DNA of 51,513 nt from Pseudomonadota bacterium. GTDB taxonomy: Bacteria; Pseudomonadota; Gammaproteobacteria; Burkholderiales; Rhodocyclaceae. This document shows positions 1 to 9,265 of this stretch, piece by piece. The position numbers and the translations under genes are program-made. Where the stretch lies: contig JAGTRX010000004.1 of the NCBI GenBank assembly GCA_018262285.1, forward strand, positions 1 through 51,513, in the 5' to 3' direction. The notes beneath the pieces were generated by a model that did no database searches, had not been told where the DNA came from, and was given only the letters and a program-made list of their open reading frames with translations. The number at the start of each line of letters is the position of its first letter. Position 1 is the stretch's first letter.

Positions 1-100
1 AACTAAACACCCGACCCCGAAAAAGACACGAATTCAAAACCCCTATGGAGGTCTATCATGGGTCCTGAGACTTGTTGCACTTCAACGTTGAATCTAAGCT

Positions 101-295
101 TTATTTTACCAAATTCCAGCGGACCAGAGCCTCTACCGCGTTTTGCCCGGATGGCCCAATCGCCTGACAATCATTGCAGGCAACCCATGCTGTGTCGCCC
201 ATATCCACCAGCTTCAGGCTACTACTACCGCAAAATGGACATTCCATCGCATGGTCTGTTGGTATAAACCTACGCTTGTTCTCAAGTTGTTTCAT
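101..295 (-). CDS. Lar-like small zinc-ribbon protein
   Basis: This encodes a 64-residue protein with two cysteine pairs, CPFCGSS near residue 20 and CNDCQA near residue 41, followed by a GP segment and a final EALVRWN helix. That arrangement is typical of the Lar (restriction alleviation) family, which is common in prophages and islands, where some members reduce type I restriction. Binding of one zinc ion is inferred from the four cysteines. It lies 82 bases downstream of cheD on the same strand, so it may be read from the end of the che operon, but it has no obvious link to chemotaxis. Its role here is unknown, because many Lar-like proteins are known only by similarity. It could also be a stray element left by a mobile island. 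Confidence 0.7.
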   Translation of the reverse strand: MKQLENKRRFIPTDHAMECPFCGSSSLKLVDMGDTAWVACNDCQAIGPSGQNAVEALVRWNLVK

Positions 296-377
296 TCTCC
301 AACCTCATCTGTCAGTTCGTCAGCACCATCTATTGCCTGATACCCCACACAAGACATGTGCCAACATTTCCTTTCTG

Positions 378-944
378 TCATAAAAACAACTCAATCTTGC
401 GCGGAGTCAGCACGCTGAGTGATTGTTGATATTCTTGTTCGGCTCTTGTGTCCACGGAAGAAATGGGCGTTCGCCGACACCAAGCGTCGCCGGTACAGGG
501 GTGGCAAAGCACCTTGCGCGCCCACGATCCACCAAAATCTGAAGCGACCAGCGGTATGTTTTCGCGCTCTAGCCAATCCCTGGCGAACTCGGAGTTGCGT
601 TCGCCTATGGCCATGCGAATTGAATCGACGATGTTGCTGCCGCCGAAAGCCTTGGCAATCAGGCGTCCTTTTTGCGCACCCTTGTTGATCATGGCATTGA
701 CCAAAACTTCCATGGCAAAATCGCCGGCCAGCACTACGTCGGTATCGTCAAAGTTGTTATGACCTCGACTAGGCAGCAAGAAATGGTTCATGCCAGCCAG
801 TCTGATCTTGGGGTCGTACAAACAAACGGCGACACAGGAACCAAGCAGCGTTGAGATCGGTTTCGTGTCCTCCACAGCCCATCCGCCTGGGTTGATATTG
901 AGGGCAGCACGCTCGATTCCCTTGGCGCCATGTTGAATATCCAT
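378..944 (-). CDS. cheD: Chemoreceptor glutamine deamidase CheD
   Basis: CheD deamidates specific glutamines of chemoreceptors to glutamate, tuning their activity and creating methylation sites. The 188-residue product carries the family signature: a nucleophile cysteine (Cys37) in TLLGSCVAVCLYDP and a catalytic histidine (His54) in GMNHFLLP, followed by the AKAFGGSNI segment. The C-terminal 45 residues are an extension beyond the core and carry two more cysteines. It is the last che gene of the minus-strand operon, five bases after the cheB stop, as expected for a receptor-modifying enzyme co-expressed with CheB and CheR. In other bacteria CheD can also be regulated by CheC or CheY-P. No cheC is seen here. 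Confidence 0.95.
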   Translation of the reverse strand: MDIQHGAKGIERAALNINPGGWAVEDTKPISTLLGSCVAVCLYDPKIRLAGMNHFLLPSRGHNNFDDTDVVLAGDFAMEVLVNAMINKGAQKGRLIAKAFGGSNIVDSIRMAIGERNSEFARDWLERENIPLVASDFGGSWARKVLCHPCTGDAWCRRTPISSVDTRAEQEYQQSLSVLTPRKIELFL

Positions 945-949
945 GCTGG

Positions 950-2038
950 TCAGCGCAACGTCGGGATCGGCGCGTAGGCAGTAATCTCACGCGGAATCTG
1001 GTCAAGAGGGATCACCTTGTCGACGGCGCCAAGTTTGATCGCCTCCTTAGGCATGCCGAATACTACGCAGGTCGATTCGTCCTCAGCGATAGTCTTGGCA
1101 CCAGCTTCATGCATTTCAAACATGCCCCGCGCACCGTCATCGCCCATGCCGGTCATAATGATGCCCAGTGCGTTGCATCCGGCCACTTGCGCCACCGAGC
1201 GGAAAAGCACATCCACCGAAGGTTTATGCCTATTTATCAGTGGCCCGTCCGCGACTTCAACCTGATACTGGGCGCCACTGCGACGCAACAACATGTGGCG
1301 CCCCCCTGGCGCGATGAGCGCCAGGCCAGGAATGACACGCTCACCGTTTTTGGCCTCACGTACCTCTATCCGGCATAAGCTGTTGAGACGTTCGGCAAAC
1401 ATCGCAGTAAATTTTTCCGGCATATGCTGGACGATGACGATTCCGGTACATACGGCCGGTAGCTGTGTAAGCACTGCCTCCAGCGCATGTGTTCCACCGG
1501 TCGAAGTACCAATCGCCACCACGGCGTCAGTGGTTCTGGCCATCGCTCGCGTAGACAGTGTTTTGGTCAGGATGGCTTCCGTGCTGAGGCGTGGCCCACC
1601 CCTTCCCAGCGCAGAGACACCGGCAAGGCATCTTACATTGGCGCAGGCGGCGGCCTTTACCGCACTGACAATGTCATTCGAAGCATCCTGCAGGAATTGC
1701 TTCAGTCCCATTTTGGGTTTGGTGATGATACTCACCGCACCGGCCGCCATCGCTTCTAGTGTTGTTTCGGCGCCTTTCTCGGCAAGGGTCGAGCAGATGA
1801 CTACTGGCGTTGGATGCTCTGCCATAATCTTGCGCAAAAAAGTCAGTCCGTCCATGCGCGGCATTTCAATGTCCAGGACTATGACGTCAGGCCACTGCTG
1901 CTTCATGCGTTCGAGTGCAAACAGAGGATCGGACGCGACGCCAATCACTTGAATGCCAGCATCATCTTCCAGGGCTTTCCTGGCGACCTGCCTTACCACG
2001 GCGGAATCATCGATGATGAGCACCTTGATTTTGGCCAT
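950..2038 (-). CDS. cheB: Chemotaxis response regulator and protein-glutamate methylesterase CheB
   Basis: CheB removes methyl groups from receptor glutamates and is switched on by phosphotransfer from CheA. The 362-residue protein has an N-terminal receiver domain (residues 1-120; acidic pair near residue 10, phospho-acceptor Asp56 in [11 protein letters not shown], Lys in ITKPK) and a C-terminal esterase domain. The catalytic triad is visible as Ser179 in GTSTGG, His205 in VQHMPEKF and Asp300 in MTGMGDDG. Its start codon lies one base past the cheR stop, so the two antagonistic enzymes are probably translated together. Length and domain order are normal for the family. Confidence 0.97.
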   Translation of the reverse strand: MAKIKVLIIDDSAVVRQVARKALEDDAGIQVIGVASDPLFALERMKQQWPDVIVLDIEMPRMDGLTFLRKIMAEHPTPVVICSTLAEKGAETTLEAMAAGAVSIITKPKMGLKQFLQDASNDIVSAVKAAACANVRCLAGVSALGRGGPRLSTEAILTKTLSTRAMARTTDAVVAIGTSTGGTHALEAVLTQLPAVCTGIVIVQHMPEKFTAMFAERLNSLCRIEVREAKNGERVIPGLALIAPGGRHMLLRRSGAQYQVEVADGPLINRHKPSVDVLFRSVAQVAGCNALGIIMTGMGDDGARGMFEMHEAGAKTIAEDESTCVVFGMPKEAIKLGAVDKVIPLDQIPREITAYAPIPTLR

Positions 2039-2039
2039 A

Positions 2040-2852
2040 TCAAGGCTTGCGATAGATGGTGGGCTTCACGGTTTGCAGCGCCTCGCTGATGCCGTGAAGT
2101 GATTCCGCATGACCAATGATGAAATAGCCGCCTGGCTTGAGTTTGTGGATCAGTTTTGCGACCACCTGACGTTTGGTCTCCACGTCAAAATAAATCATTA
2201 CGTTACGCAGAAAAATCACGTCGAATAATCCCAGTTCGGGCAACGTCGCGTTTAAATTCACTTGCAAGAAGCGCGCATGGTTTCGAAGCGGTTGGTCGAT
2301 CAGCAAACTACCTGCATGTTCTCGTACCCCTTTTAGGCAATATTTGCGAAGATACTCGTGGGGCATGTTACGAGCGCGCTCCATCGGGTAATAGCCTCTC
2401 TGCGCCGCTTCCAGAACTTTAGTGCTGATGTCCGAACCAGTCACCGACCATGTGCCATGCACCCCCCACCGCTCGGCCAGCACCATTGCCAGGGTATAAA
2501 CTTCCTCGCCGCTAGAACAGGCAGCACTCCAGATATCGAAATTGCGGCCTGAAGGGAAATTCGAAAGCACCTCCTGATCAAGAAACTGGAAATGTTTTTC
2601 CTCGCGAAAGAAATAAGTCTCGTTGGTGGTGAGCAAATCCACCATGATTTGCAACTCATCGGACGCCGCACCACTGGTGACGAACTTGAAATACTCGTAG
2701 TAACTGCCGAGATTATGTGTCCGTAATCGCTTTGCCAAACGACCTGTCAGCAAGAGCTTCTTGGCATCCGATAGGCTGATGCCGGCAATCTCGTAGATCA
2801 ATGCCCGAAACTTTGCAAACTCCGCGTCGGTAATGTTGGCCGAATCAGTCAC
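2040..2852 (-). CDS. cheR: Chemotaxis protein methyltransferase CheR
   Basis: CheR methylates glutamates on chemoreceptors using S-adenosylmethionine. The 270-residue protein has the all-helical N-terminal domain (residues 1-75, ending around GRLAKRLR) and the methyltransferase domain. The SAM-binding segment is seen in [16 protein letters not shown] and the conserved [10 protein letters not shown] lies near residue 215. It sits between cheW (60 bases upstream) and cheB (one base downstream) in the minus-strand operon. Length and motifs are those of a classic CheR with no extra TPR or PAS domain. Confidence 0.97.
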   Translation of the reverse strand: MTDSANITDAEFAKFRALIYEIAGISLSDAKKLLLTGRLAKRLRTHNLGSYYEYFKFVTSGAASDELQIMVDLLTTNETYFFREEKHFQFLDQEVLSNFPSGRNFDIWSAACSSGEEVYTLAMVLAERWGVHGTWSVTGSDISTKVLEAAQRGYYPMERARNMPHEYLRKYCLKGVREHAGSLLIDQPLRNHARFLQVNLNATLPELGLFDVIFLRNVMIYFDVETKRQVVAKLIHKLKPGGYFIIGHAESLHGISEALQTVKPTIYRKP

Positions 2853-2911
2853 TTGGAGTGCTTACAATAAATCCGTGGCGGCTGGGCTGGAGACAACCCA
2901 CCTGCCATAGA

Positions 2912-3496
2912 TCATATTGCCTCGGCAACCATAGAGTGTTCTGCTTGCACGCCTACATTGGCGAGGGTCGCCATTTCCTCAACTGACAGCACACGTTGGA
3001 TGTCCAGGATGATGACGAATTTGTTGTTAACCTTTCCCATGCCAGCGATGAAATCAGTGCGGATCTTGGCACCAAAGCTTGGCGAAGCCTCGATCTCGCT
3101 ACTCGGGATCTCCAGCACCTCGGAGACAGCATCGACCATGATGCCCAGATCCTGCTTGTTTTCGTCCTGCTGTATTTCAACGATGACGATGCAGGTGCGG
3201 CGCTGGATGTTCGATGACTTGCCGCCAAAGCGGGCGGCAAGGTCAATTACTGGTACCACGGCGCCACGCAGATTGATTACGCCGCGAATGAAGTCCGGCA
3301 TCAACGGGATTCCGGTGAGATTACCGTATTCAATGATCTCCTTGACGTTGAGGATGCCGACCGCGTACATCTCACTTGCAAGTGCGAAGGTCAGGTATTG
3401 TTGTGCCTCCCCCGCCGCTGCCAGGTGGCGAGCGGCGGTGAGTGCCTGTTTCGACATCTGGAGCGATGTCTGTTGTGCCGGAACAATCTTTCCCAT
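2912..3496 (-). CDS. cheW: Chemotaxis coupling protein CheW
   Basis: CheW links chemoreceptors to the CheA kinase in the signalling array. The 194-residue product has one CheW domain from about residue 33 (QQYLTFALASEMYAVGI) to 175. It includes the conserved GVINLRGAVVPVIDL strand pair and the downstream SEVLEI and FIAGMGKVNNKFVIILD segments. An N-terminal extension of about 30 residues, rich in Ala and Gln, precedes the domain; a second Met lies at residue 14. The gene starts 12 bases past the receptor stop and is 60 bases upstream of cheR, inside one operon. Confidence 0.96.
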   Translation of the reverse strand: MGKIVPAQQTSLQMSKQALTAARHLAAAGEAQQYLTFALASEMYAVGILNVKEIIEYGNLTGIPLMPDFIRGVINLRGAVVPVIDLAARFGGKSSNIQRRTCIVIVEIQQDENKQDLGIMVDAVSEVLEIPSSEIEASPSFGAKIRTDFIAGMGKVNNKFVIILDIQRVLSVEEMATLANVGVQAEHSMVAEAI

Positions 3497-3508
3497 GGCG
3501 GCCTCCGC

Positions 3509-5143
3509 TTAGAAACGCTCGAAATCATGCTCGCCGGCTGCCGCTAGCGCTAGCTTGCCTGAGGCCTGATTCCCGCCGCGCTTTGCGGACGCTGTCGTAG
3601 CGCGCACCGCCGTGCGGACCGCTGCTTTCGCGCCGCTGCCGTCGATCTTGAAGAACTCCATCAGGGTTTGCAACTGGCTCGCCTGCCCACCCATTTCTTC
3701 GGAAGTCGCCGCCAGTTCTTCGGAAGCGGAAGCATTCTGCTGGGTAGCCTTGTTAAGCTGCCCCATCGCACCATTGATCTGGCCGACCCCCACCGACTGC
3801 TCCTGGCTTGCAGCAGCGATTTCCTGGACCAGATCGGAAGTCTTCTTGATTGAAGGCACCATTTCGTCGAGCAGCTTGCCGGCATTCTCGGCCATCATCA
3901 CGCTTGAACCCGCCAGTTCGCCGATCTCCTGCGCCGCCACCAAGCTGCGTTCAGCCAGTTTACGCACTTCGGCCGCCACCACCGCAAAGCCCTTGCCATG
4001 TTCGCCGGCGCGTGCCGCTTCGATGGCCGCATTCAAGGCCAAAAGATTAGTCTGGTAGGCGATGTCGTCGATGATGCCGATCTTACCGGCGATCTGTTTC
4101 ATGGCTTCGGCGGTTTTCTTGACGGCTGCCCCGCCTTCGGTGGCTTCGACCGCCGACTTAGTCGCCATGTTGTCGGTGACCTTGGCATTCTCGGTGTTCT
4201 GGGTGATTGATGCCGTCATCTGCTCGATCGAAGCGGTGGTTTCTTCGACTGAGGCGGCTTGTTCGCTCGACGCTTGCGACAGCGATTGCGCCGTGGCGGA
4301 GACCTGCCCGGCGGCGCTGTTCAAGGCGTCCGCCGTCGTCGTCACTTCACCCATGATCTGGGCTAGTTTGCCGATCATATTCTTCACGGCCTGCTTCAAC
4401 TGCCCCACCTCGTCCTTGGAGTCGACCTCGACCTTCATTGTCAGATCGCCTTCGGCCATGCTGTTGGCACACGCCACCGTTTCCATGAGCGGACGGGTGA
4501 TGCTGCGCGTGACGAAGTAAGCAAAGGCAATCGACAGCAGGACTGCCGCAATCGCCAGAACAATGAGCAGGGTCTTCGTCGAGATCACCATATCTTGCGA
4601 GACCTTGCCCTGTTCCTCCACCACCGTTCCGATGAAATTCAGCATTTCATCAGATATTGCGACTAATTCCCTTTGCTCACTATTGCCGTTCATCAAGGTC
4701 AATGCCGCTTCTTCAAATTTGCGGGCGTTTAACAGTTCCAACGCCTTGCTGTTGACTTCTGCATATTTGGTTAGCGCTCCTTTAAGCTTGGCTAACAGCT
4801 CCTTGCCCTTGGGCGTTACGAGGGTCTTATCCAGGGCTTCAATGGACTCCTTGGCCTTTTTGCGGGCGAGTTGCATCTGTTCAATCTGCTTTTGCGCTTG
4901 CGTATCCTGCTTGAGTATTCCATAGATAGTGGCGCCTTTTAGCGCAATGTCCGCCCTATTGGCACTGTCGACCAAATCGTTTACTACAGCCATTTTAGGG
5001 AGTTGGGTATGTAGTAGCTGATCAAGTTCCCCTCCGATACCCGATACGCGGACAATGCCCATGATTGCAATGGCCAACAGGAATAAGATAGTGATGGCAA
5101 AGCCCAACCCCAGGCGCATGCCGATTTTCAGATTCGAGAACAT
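3509..5143 (-). CDS. Methyl-accepting chemotaxis protein with C-terminal tether-like motif
   Basis: This is a transmembrane chemoreceptor of 544 residues. Transmembrane helix 1 is at about residues 11-32 and helix 2 at 191-211. Between them is a mostly helical periplasmic sensor of about 155 residues resembling four-helix-bundle (4HB_MCP) domains; the ligand cannot be told. A HAMP domain (about 212-265) leads into the signalling coiled coil, whose hairpin tip is the highly conserved [20 protein letters not shown] segment. After the coiled coil comes a flexible Ala/Lys-rich tail ending D-F-E-R-F, which fits the x-aromatic-x-x-aromatic pattern of CheR/CheB-binding pentapeptides. A good ribosome site (AAGGAG) precedes the ATG. 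The gene sits between cheA and cheW, suggesting this receptor feeds this pathway. Confidence 0.96.
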   Translation of the reverse strand: MFSNLKIGMRLGLGFAITILFLLAIAIMGIVRVSGIGGELDQLLHTQLPKMAVVNDLVDSANRADIALKGATIYGILKQDTQAQKQIEQMQLARKKAKESIEALDKTLVTPKGKELLAKLKGALTKYAEVNSKALELLNARKFEEAALTLMNGNSEQRELVAISDEMLNFIGTVVEEQGKVSQDMVISTKTLLIVLAIAAVLLSIAFAYFVTRSITRPLMETVACANSMAEGDLTMKVEVDSKDEVGQLKQAVKNMIGKLAQIMGEVTTTADALNSAAGQVSATAQSLSQASSEQAASVEETTASIEQMTASITQNTENAKVTDNMATKSAVEATEGGAAVKKTAEAMKQIAGKIGIIDDIAYQTNLLALNAAIEAARAGEHGKGFAVVAAEVRKLAERSLVAAQEIGELAGSSVMMAENAGKLLDEMVPSIKKTSDLVQEIAAASQEQSVGVGQINGAMGQLNKATQQNASASEELAATSEEMGGQASQLQTLMEFFKIDGSGAKAAVRTAVRATTASAKRGGNQASGKLALAAAGEHDFERF

Positions 5144-5190
5144 ATGTGGCTCCTTGTTGTACCTAAAGAAATTGTATTAACTGCACCTAA

Positions 5191-7380
5191 TCAGCGAGCC
5201 ACGCTCGCCATCGAAAAACTTTCTGTCTCGCGCCGTCCCGCCATATGGGTTAGCGCCTGCACGTCCAGAATCAGTGCGACTTCACCACTGCCGAGTATGG
5301 TCGAACCACCAATGCCACGCAGATTTCGGAAAAGGCTGGCCAGCGGCTTGATGACCGTCTGGAATTCGCCCAGCAATTGATCCACCACCACGCCGGCCTT
5401 ATGACCGCCTGCTCTGATAACAACGACGTTCTCGCGTTGAGGTGGCTTGCTCTCAACTTCGAACAACTCGCGTAGCCGCACAAACGGCAATACCTCGCCA
5501 CGCAGATTGAGATAATGCCGATCCACAGCCTGTTCCTTGAGCTCCAGACATTCCACCACCGTATCCAGCGGTATCACAAACGAGGCTTTGTCGATGCCGA
5601 CCAGGAAACCGTCGATGATCGCCAGCGTCAGCGGCAGGCGTATCGTAAAACGGGTACCCTGGCCAGGCTGGCTGGACACATCCACCGAGCCACGCAAGGC
5701 TTGAATGTTTTTCTTGACCACATCCAGGCCAACGCCACGCCCAGACAAACTGGAGATCTGCTCCGCCGTCGAAAAACCGGCATCGAAAATCAAGTTGGTG
5801 ATTTCCTGCTCATTTAAGGTTGCGCCGGGTTGTACCACGCCGCGCTCGATGGCTTTTTTGAGGATTTTGTCATGCGACAAACCGCCGCCGTCGTCGGAAA
5901 TTTCGATCACCACACTGCCGGAATCATGGTAGGCATTGAGTTCTACGCGTCCCTTAGCCGACTTGCCGGCGGCCAGACGCTCTTCAGTTGCTTCAATGCC
6001 GTGATCCATGGCGTTGCGCATCAGGTGCATCAGCGGGTCACTGATCTTTTCCACCACCGATTTATCCAGTTCTGTTTCACCACCATTGATGAATAGCTCG
6101 ATTTCCTTGCCGATTTCCTTGGAGAGGTCGCGCACGACCCGGTTGAAGCGATTGAAGGTTTCACCGATCTGAACCATGCGCAATTGCAATGCCGAATCGC
6201 GGATATCCTCGACCAGCCGGGAAAGAAGCGAGGTAGCTTCGATGAGTTCGGTCTGGCGGGTTCTGTGAGCAATCAGGTTGGCCGAAGCGCCAGCGATGAC
6301 CAGCTCACCTACCAGGTCGATCAACTGATCAAGCTTGTCCGCCTGAACGCGAATCAGGCTCGCCTCAGTTACTTTTTTCTCGCACACCTGCTTTTGCTTG
6401 ACCACGGCCGCTTCCACCAATTCGGGTTGCACGCTTTGCTGGTGGATCAAAATCTCGCCCAGGAAAGGTGGAGTTTGACCCTCGGCACGTGGCTCTGCCT
6501 GAGCGGCACGCTGATCGCGCAGTGCGTTTTCAAGCTCATCCTGAGTTACCACGCCGCTCTTGACCAGGATCTCGCCTAGTCGCATGTTTTCTTCGGGCAA
6601 CTCCTCGATCAGTTTTATAAAATCCCTTATCCGGCTGCAGGGCGGAAGAATATGCAATTCGCACGCATCGCGTACAAACTCGAAAACCCCTTCAATCTCG
6701 GACTTGCTGGCAGAGCTGCGCAAATTGATTTCGAAACCGAGGTAACAGGCTTCCGGATCCATCTCGGCTGCTGCCGGCATGGCGTCGAACAGGGTCGTGA
6801 TATGGGTGATCTCGCCCAGCATCAACAAATAGCGCAGAAAAGCCAACGGGTCCATGCCATTTTTAAGCACACCCTGGCCAAAGCGTACCGAAATGTGCCA
6901 AGTGTCAGCGCCCACATTGCCACCACCAGAAGCTTCGAGAACGGGAGCGCTGGTTTCCTTAGGCATGCTGGTGGTTACGCCGGTCAATCCGCCACCCTCG
7001 GATAATCCGTTAATCTGCACAGCAAGGTTCTCACTATGCAAATGATGTTCTTGTGAATCGCCATCACCACCATTCTCGATGTCGTCAAACATGCGCGACA
7101 GATGATCACAGCATTCCAGAAGGAGACTAATAAGTTTTGGTGTCAGATCGATTTCGCCGGAACGCACTTTTTCGAGGACATTCTCAAGCGTGTGCGTAAA
7201 AGACTCGACAGCAGTCATCTCGACCACGCCAGCTCCCCCCTTGACCGTATGGGCGGCGCGAAAGATGGCATCTATGGTTTCCGAGTCACGTTCCCCGCGT
7301 TCCAGCCGCATTAGTCCAACTTCCAGTGCCGCGATCTGGTCGCGGGCTTCCTGCATGAAAACCAGGTGAATTTCTTCCAT
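5191..7380 (-). CDS. cheA: Chemotaxis histidine kinase CheA
   Basis: CheA autophosphorylates in response to receptors and passes the phosphate to CheY and CheB. I start it at the ATG at 7380 (MEEIHLVFMQEARDQ), preceded by GGAGAA, giving 729 residues; an in-frame upstream ATG at 7458 would only add STAS-gene sequence. Domains in order: phosphotransfer domain with His44 in FRAAHTVKGG; an acidic linker; a middle domain of about residues 170-270 resembling a CheY/CheB-binding module; a short LGEILVKSGVVTQDELENAL segment resembling MshEN-type motifs; dimerisation; the ATPase domain (N box LMRNAMDHGIEA, G boxes DDGGGL and GRGVGLDVV); and a C-terminal CheW-like domain. There is no receiver domain. 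The gene begins 17 bases after the STAS gene. Confidence 0.97.
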   Translation of the reverse strand: MEEIHLVFMQEARDQIAALEVGLMRLERGERDSETIDAIFRAAHTVKGGAGVVEMTAVESFTHTLENVLEKVRSGEIDLTPKLISLLLECCDHLSRMFDDIENGGDGDSQEHHLHSENLAVQINGLSEGGGLTGVTTSMPKETSAPVLEASGGGNVGADTWHISVRFGQGVLKNGMDPLAFLRYLLMLGEITHITTLFDAMPAAAEMDPEACYLGFEINLRSSASKSEIEGVFEFVRDACELHILPPCSRIRDFIKLIEELPEENMRLGEILVKSGVVTQDELENALRDQRAAQAEPRAEGQTPPFLGEILIHQQSVQPELVEAAVVKQKQVCEKKVTEASLIRVQADKLDQLIDLVGELVIAGASANLIAHRTRQTELIEATSLLSRLVEDIRDSALQLRMVQIGETFNRFNRVVRDLSKEIGKEIELFINGGETELDKSVVEKISDPLMHLMRNAMDHGIEATEERLAAGKSAKGRVELNAYHDSGSVVIEISDDGGGLSHDKILKKAIERGVVQPGATLNEQEITNLIFDAGFSTAEQISSLSGRGVGLDVVKKNIQALRGSVDVSSQPGQGTRFTIRLPLTLAIIDGFLVGIDKASFVIPLDTVVECLELKEQAVDRHYLNLRGEVLPFVRLRELFEVESKPPQRENVVVIRAGGHKAGVVVDQLLGEFQTVIKPLASLFRNLRGIGGSTILGSGEVALILDVQALTHMAGRRETESFSMASVAR

Positions 7381-7397
7381 GGCAACTTCTCCGTCAG

Positions 7398-7718
7398 TCA
7401 GGTCGTTTCGCGTGCCTGAATCAGCAGCGGGTCGCCAAAATATGCGGCCATATTGCAAAAATCGATGATGTCGCTCACGGCAGGGCTGTGGGCAACAATC
7501 GCCATGGTGCGAGCCAGGAGTTGGGCTTCGCGCTTGGTCAGAATCAGCAACTGAATCCCCGCCGTATCAATCTCGGCAACTTGCGACAAATCAAGTTCCA
7601 GTACCGACGTCTGATTAAGCGCTTCCAGCCATTGTTTTTTGAAAACAGCCACGTTGTAGATCGTCATGTCCTTGTCAACGACGATGCGTTGCACATTTGA
7701 TTTTTTTGCTCTCATCAT
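7398..7718 (-). CDS. STAS-domain protein in the chemotaxis operon
   Basis: A single STAS domain of 106 residues resembling SpoIIAA/MlaB-type proteins. The hallmark is LDLSQVAEIDTAGIQLLILT near residues 43-62. The position that is the phosphorylated serine in anti-sigma antagonists is threonine here (DTAG), so phospho-regulation is possible but not shown. STAS genes beside cheA occur in several betaproteobacterial chemotaxis clusters; their function there is poorly known. It follows cheY by about 60 bases and precedes cheA by 17, so it belongs to the operon. An alternative is a lipid-transport STAS protein (MlaB), but no mla genes are nearby. Confidence 0.88.
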   Translation of the reverse strand: MMRAKKSNVQRIVVDKDMTIYNVAVFKKQWLEALNQTSVLELDLSQVAEIDTAGIQLLILTKREAQLLARTMAIVAHSPAVSDIIDFCNMAAYFGDPLLIQARETT

Positions 7719-7778
7719 CAGACCTCATTCATCGGTGCAGGTGGTGCGTCGTCATTTGTATCTGCGCCACGATGTTGC

Positions 7779-8144
7779 TTAGTGAAGAACCAGCTTGATC
7801 GTCTTGAGTAACTCATCTCCGGTCACTGGTTTGACGAGCCAGCCTGAAGCACCGGCCTCCTTGGCGTCCATGCGTCTCGATTGTTGGGACTCGGTGGTCA
7901 GGAACAGGATGGGCATAAACTTGTAGCTTTCGAGCCGACGCACTTCCTTGATCAAGTCGATCCCATTCATTCCCGGCATGTTGAGATCGGTAATCAGCAG
8001 ATCGGCTTTGACGTTCCCCCGAAACTTGCTCAGGGCGTTTTCGGCGTTGGAAGCTTTTTCGACACCAAAACCGGCCTTCAAAAGGATGTTCGAAATGCTG
8101 AGCAGCATGGTCATCGAATCATCAACAAGGAAGATTGTCTTCAT
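7779..8144 (-). CDS. cheY: CheY-type single-domain response regulator
   Basis: A stand-alone receiver domain of 121 residues that would carry the phosphate signal from CheA to the motility output. The acidic pocket is visible in FLVDDS, the phospho-acceptor Asp in LLITDLNMPGMNG, the conserved Thr in FLTTES and the Lys in WLVKPV. I chose the ATG at 8144 (MKTIFLVDDS) because it fits the family; an in-frame ATG at 8174 would add ten residues and cannot be excluded since neither has a strong ribosome site. It is the first gene of the che operon, and an inverted repeat lies about 80 bases upstream. Confidence 0.92.
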   Translation of the reverse strand: MKTIFLVDDSMTMLLSISNILLKAGFGVEKASNAENALSKFRGNVKADLLITDLNMPGMNGIDLIKEVRRLESYKFMPILFLTTESQQSRRMDAKEAGASGWLVKPVTGDELLKTIKLVLH

Positions 8145-8538
8145 GAATATTCCATTACAAGTTGGAGAGGCCAAACAGGCTTCTGTTCTTGTTTAAAAGA
8201 ATGCATGACGACCGTGCAGATGGCGATATACGAATACGTGTAGGCTGATACGCATATTCGTATATGTCTGGCAGGACAGAAAGGTGGTCGAATTCGCCCT
8301 TACAGATGAAGTGAGAGCCTTCGACCGTTAACCCGGAAATTGACCAGTTGTGTGGTGATGCGCAAGACCGATATGGGTTTTGCAGAGGGACCAAGTGCGG
8401 CGCGTTTCAAACTTTGGTGATGCTCCTGGTCACTATTGTTTTGCTTCAACTAGTGCAGAAGTTCAAATCTCGAAACCCGCTGGGTAGCTAGTGCGCAGCA
8501 ATCAGCTCACATGATGACAGGGAGACCAATGAAACAAC
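8145..8538. other. Gene-free stretch upstream of the che operon
   Basis: This 394-base gap between cheY and the FixJ-type regulator gene holds no convincing gene on either strand. Because both neighbours are on the minus strand, it should contain the promoter of the che operon. Its only clear structure is the inverted repeat at 8226-8265. I found no clear sigma-28 or sigma-54 promoter by eye. Confidence 0.6.
8226..8265. repeat. 11-bp inverted repeat, candidate operator of the che operon
   Basis: Left arm ATATACGAATA (8226-8236) and right arm TATTCGTATAT (8255-8265) are perfect reverse complements separated by 18 bases. The arms lie 82-121 bases upstream of the cheY start. There is no T-run after either arm, so it is not an intrinsic terminator. 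It could be a binding site for a dimeric regulator, but the regulator is unknown. Confidence 0.6.
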
Positions 8539-9171
8539 TTACCGGAGATCGCGAGAAAATAGCGCCGCCAGCTCAACTGAAGAAGAACACTTCATTTTTT
8601 CCCGGATGTGCGCCCGATGGAGATCAACGGTGCGCCAACTGATTGACAATAGTGCCGCAATTTCAGGGCTGGTCATGCCACGAGCGATCAGTTTCGCCAC
8701 TTCCAGCTCGCGGGTGGTCAGGCTGGCCAGGCACGCCTCCTTTTCCTGGCACAAAGCCTGTTCGGTATGATGCTCACGGCTTTTTTCCAGCATAGCCTGA
8801 ACGGCATCGATCAGTTCGGTGTGGGTAAAGGGCTTTTCAAGAAATTCGATAGCTCCCAGCTTCATGGCCTGTACCGTGGAACGAATTTCTCCAAAACCGG
8901 TAACGACAATCACCGGCAGATGGGAATCCATTTCCCTCAGACGGCGCAGCACCTCGATTCCGCCTATGCCAGGCATGCGCAGATCAAGTATCAGACCACC
9001 CTGCCAATCGGCCGACCAAGCCCGCAGAAAAGCATCGCCACTGGTAAAGAAACGAGCTGGCACGTTGATGGAATCGAGCAGATCCTGGTAAAGATCCGTC
9101 ATTCCCTCATCGTCCTCGACGACAAAAACACAGTTCCGTGGTTGTTGCTTACCCACCATTGCCCGACACAT
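8539..9171 (-). CDS. FixJ/TtrR-type response regulator
   Basis: A two-domain transcriptional regulator of 210 residues. The receiver domain (about 12-125) shows FVVEDDEGMTDLY, phospho-acceptor Asp in LILDLRMPGIGG, TGFGE and LEKPF. A short linker joins it to a LuxR-type DNA-binding domain (about 145-205) with LTTRELEVAKLIARGMTSPE and the recognition region SWRTVDLHRAHIREKM. The style (GDAFLRAW, EFLEKPFTHTELIDAVQ) matches the FixJ/TtrR group. A second Met at residue 5 is a possible start. It is divergent from the hybrid kinase gene at 9266, 94 bases away, which suggests a partnership. Confidence 0.93.
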   Translation of the reverse strand: MCRAMVGKQQPRNCVFVVEDDEGMTDLYQDLLDSINVPARFFTSGDAFLRAWSADWQGGLILDLRMPGIGGIEVLRRLREMDSHLPVIVVTGFGEIRSTVQAMKLGAIEFLEKPFTHTELIDAVQAMLEKSREHHTEQALCQEKEACLASLTTRELEVAKLIARGMTSPEIAALLSISWRTVDLHRAHIREKMKCSSSVELAALFSRDLR

Positions 9172-9265
9172 TTCTCACATTGCGCCCCTGAACTATACCG
9201 GAGAACCTGCTGGCGATGCACGCCTGTCTTCCGCGATAATCGGACAAACGGATGAAAGGATGGCA

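Noticed and set aside
7381-7458. Longer CheA starting at an upstream ATG
   Set aside because: The added 26 residues overlap the STAS gene, and the ATG at 7380 has a good ribosome-binding site and the expected Hpt-domain start.
8290-8301. GAATTCGCCCTT, identical to the junction sequence of common TA-cloning vectors
   Set aside because: Only 12 bases match; there is no adjoining vector sequence and no second inverted copy, so chance is the simpler reading.
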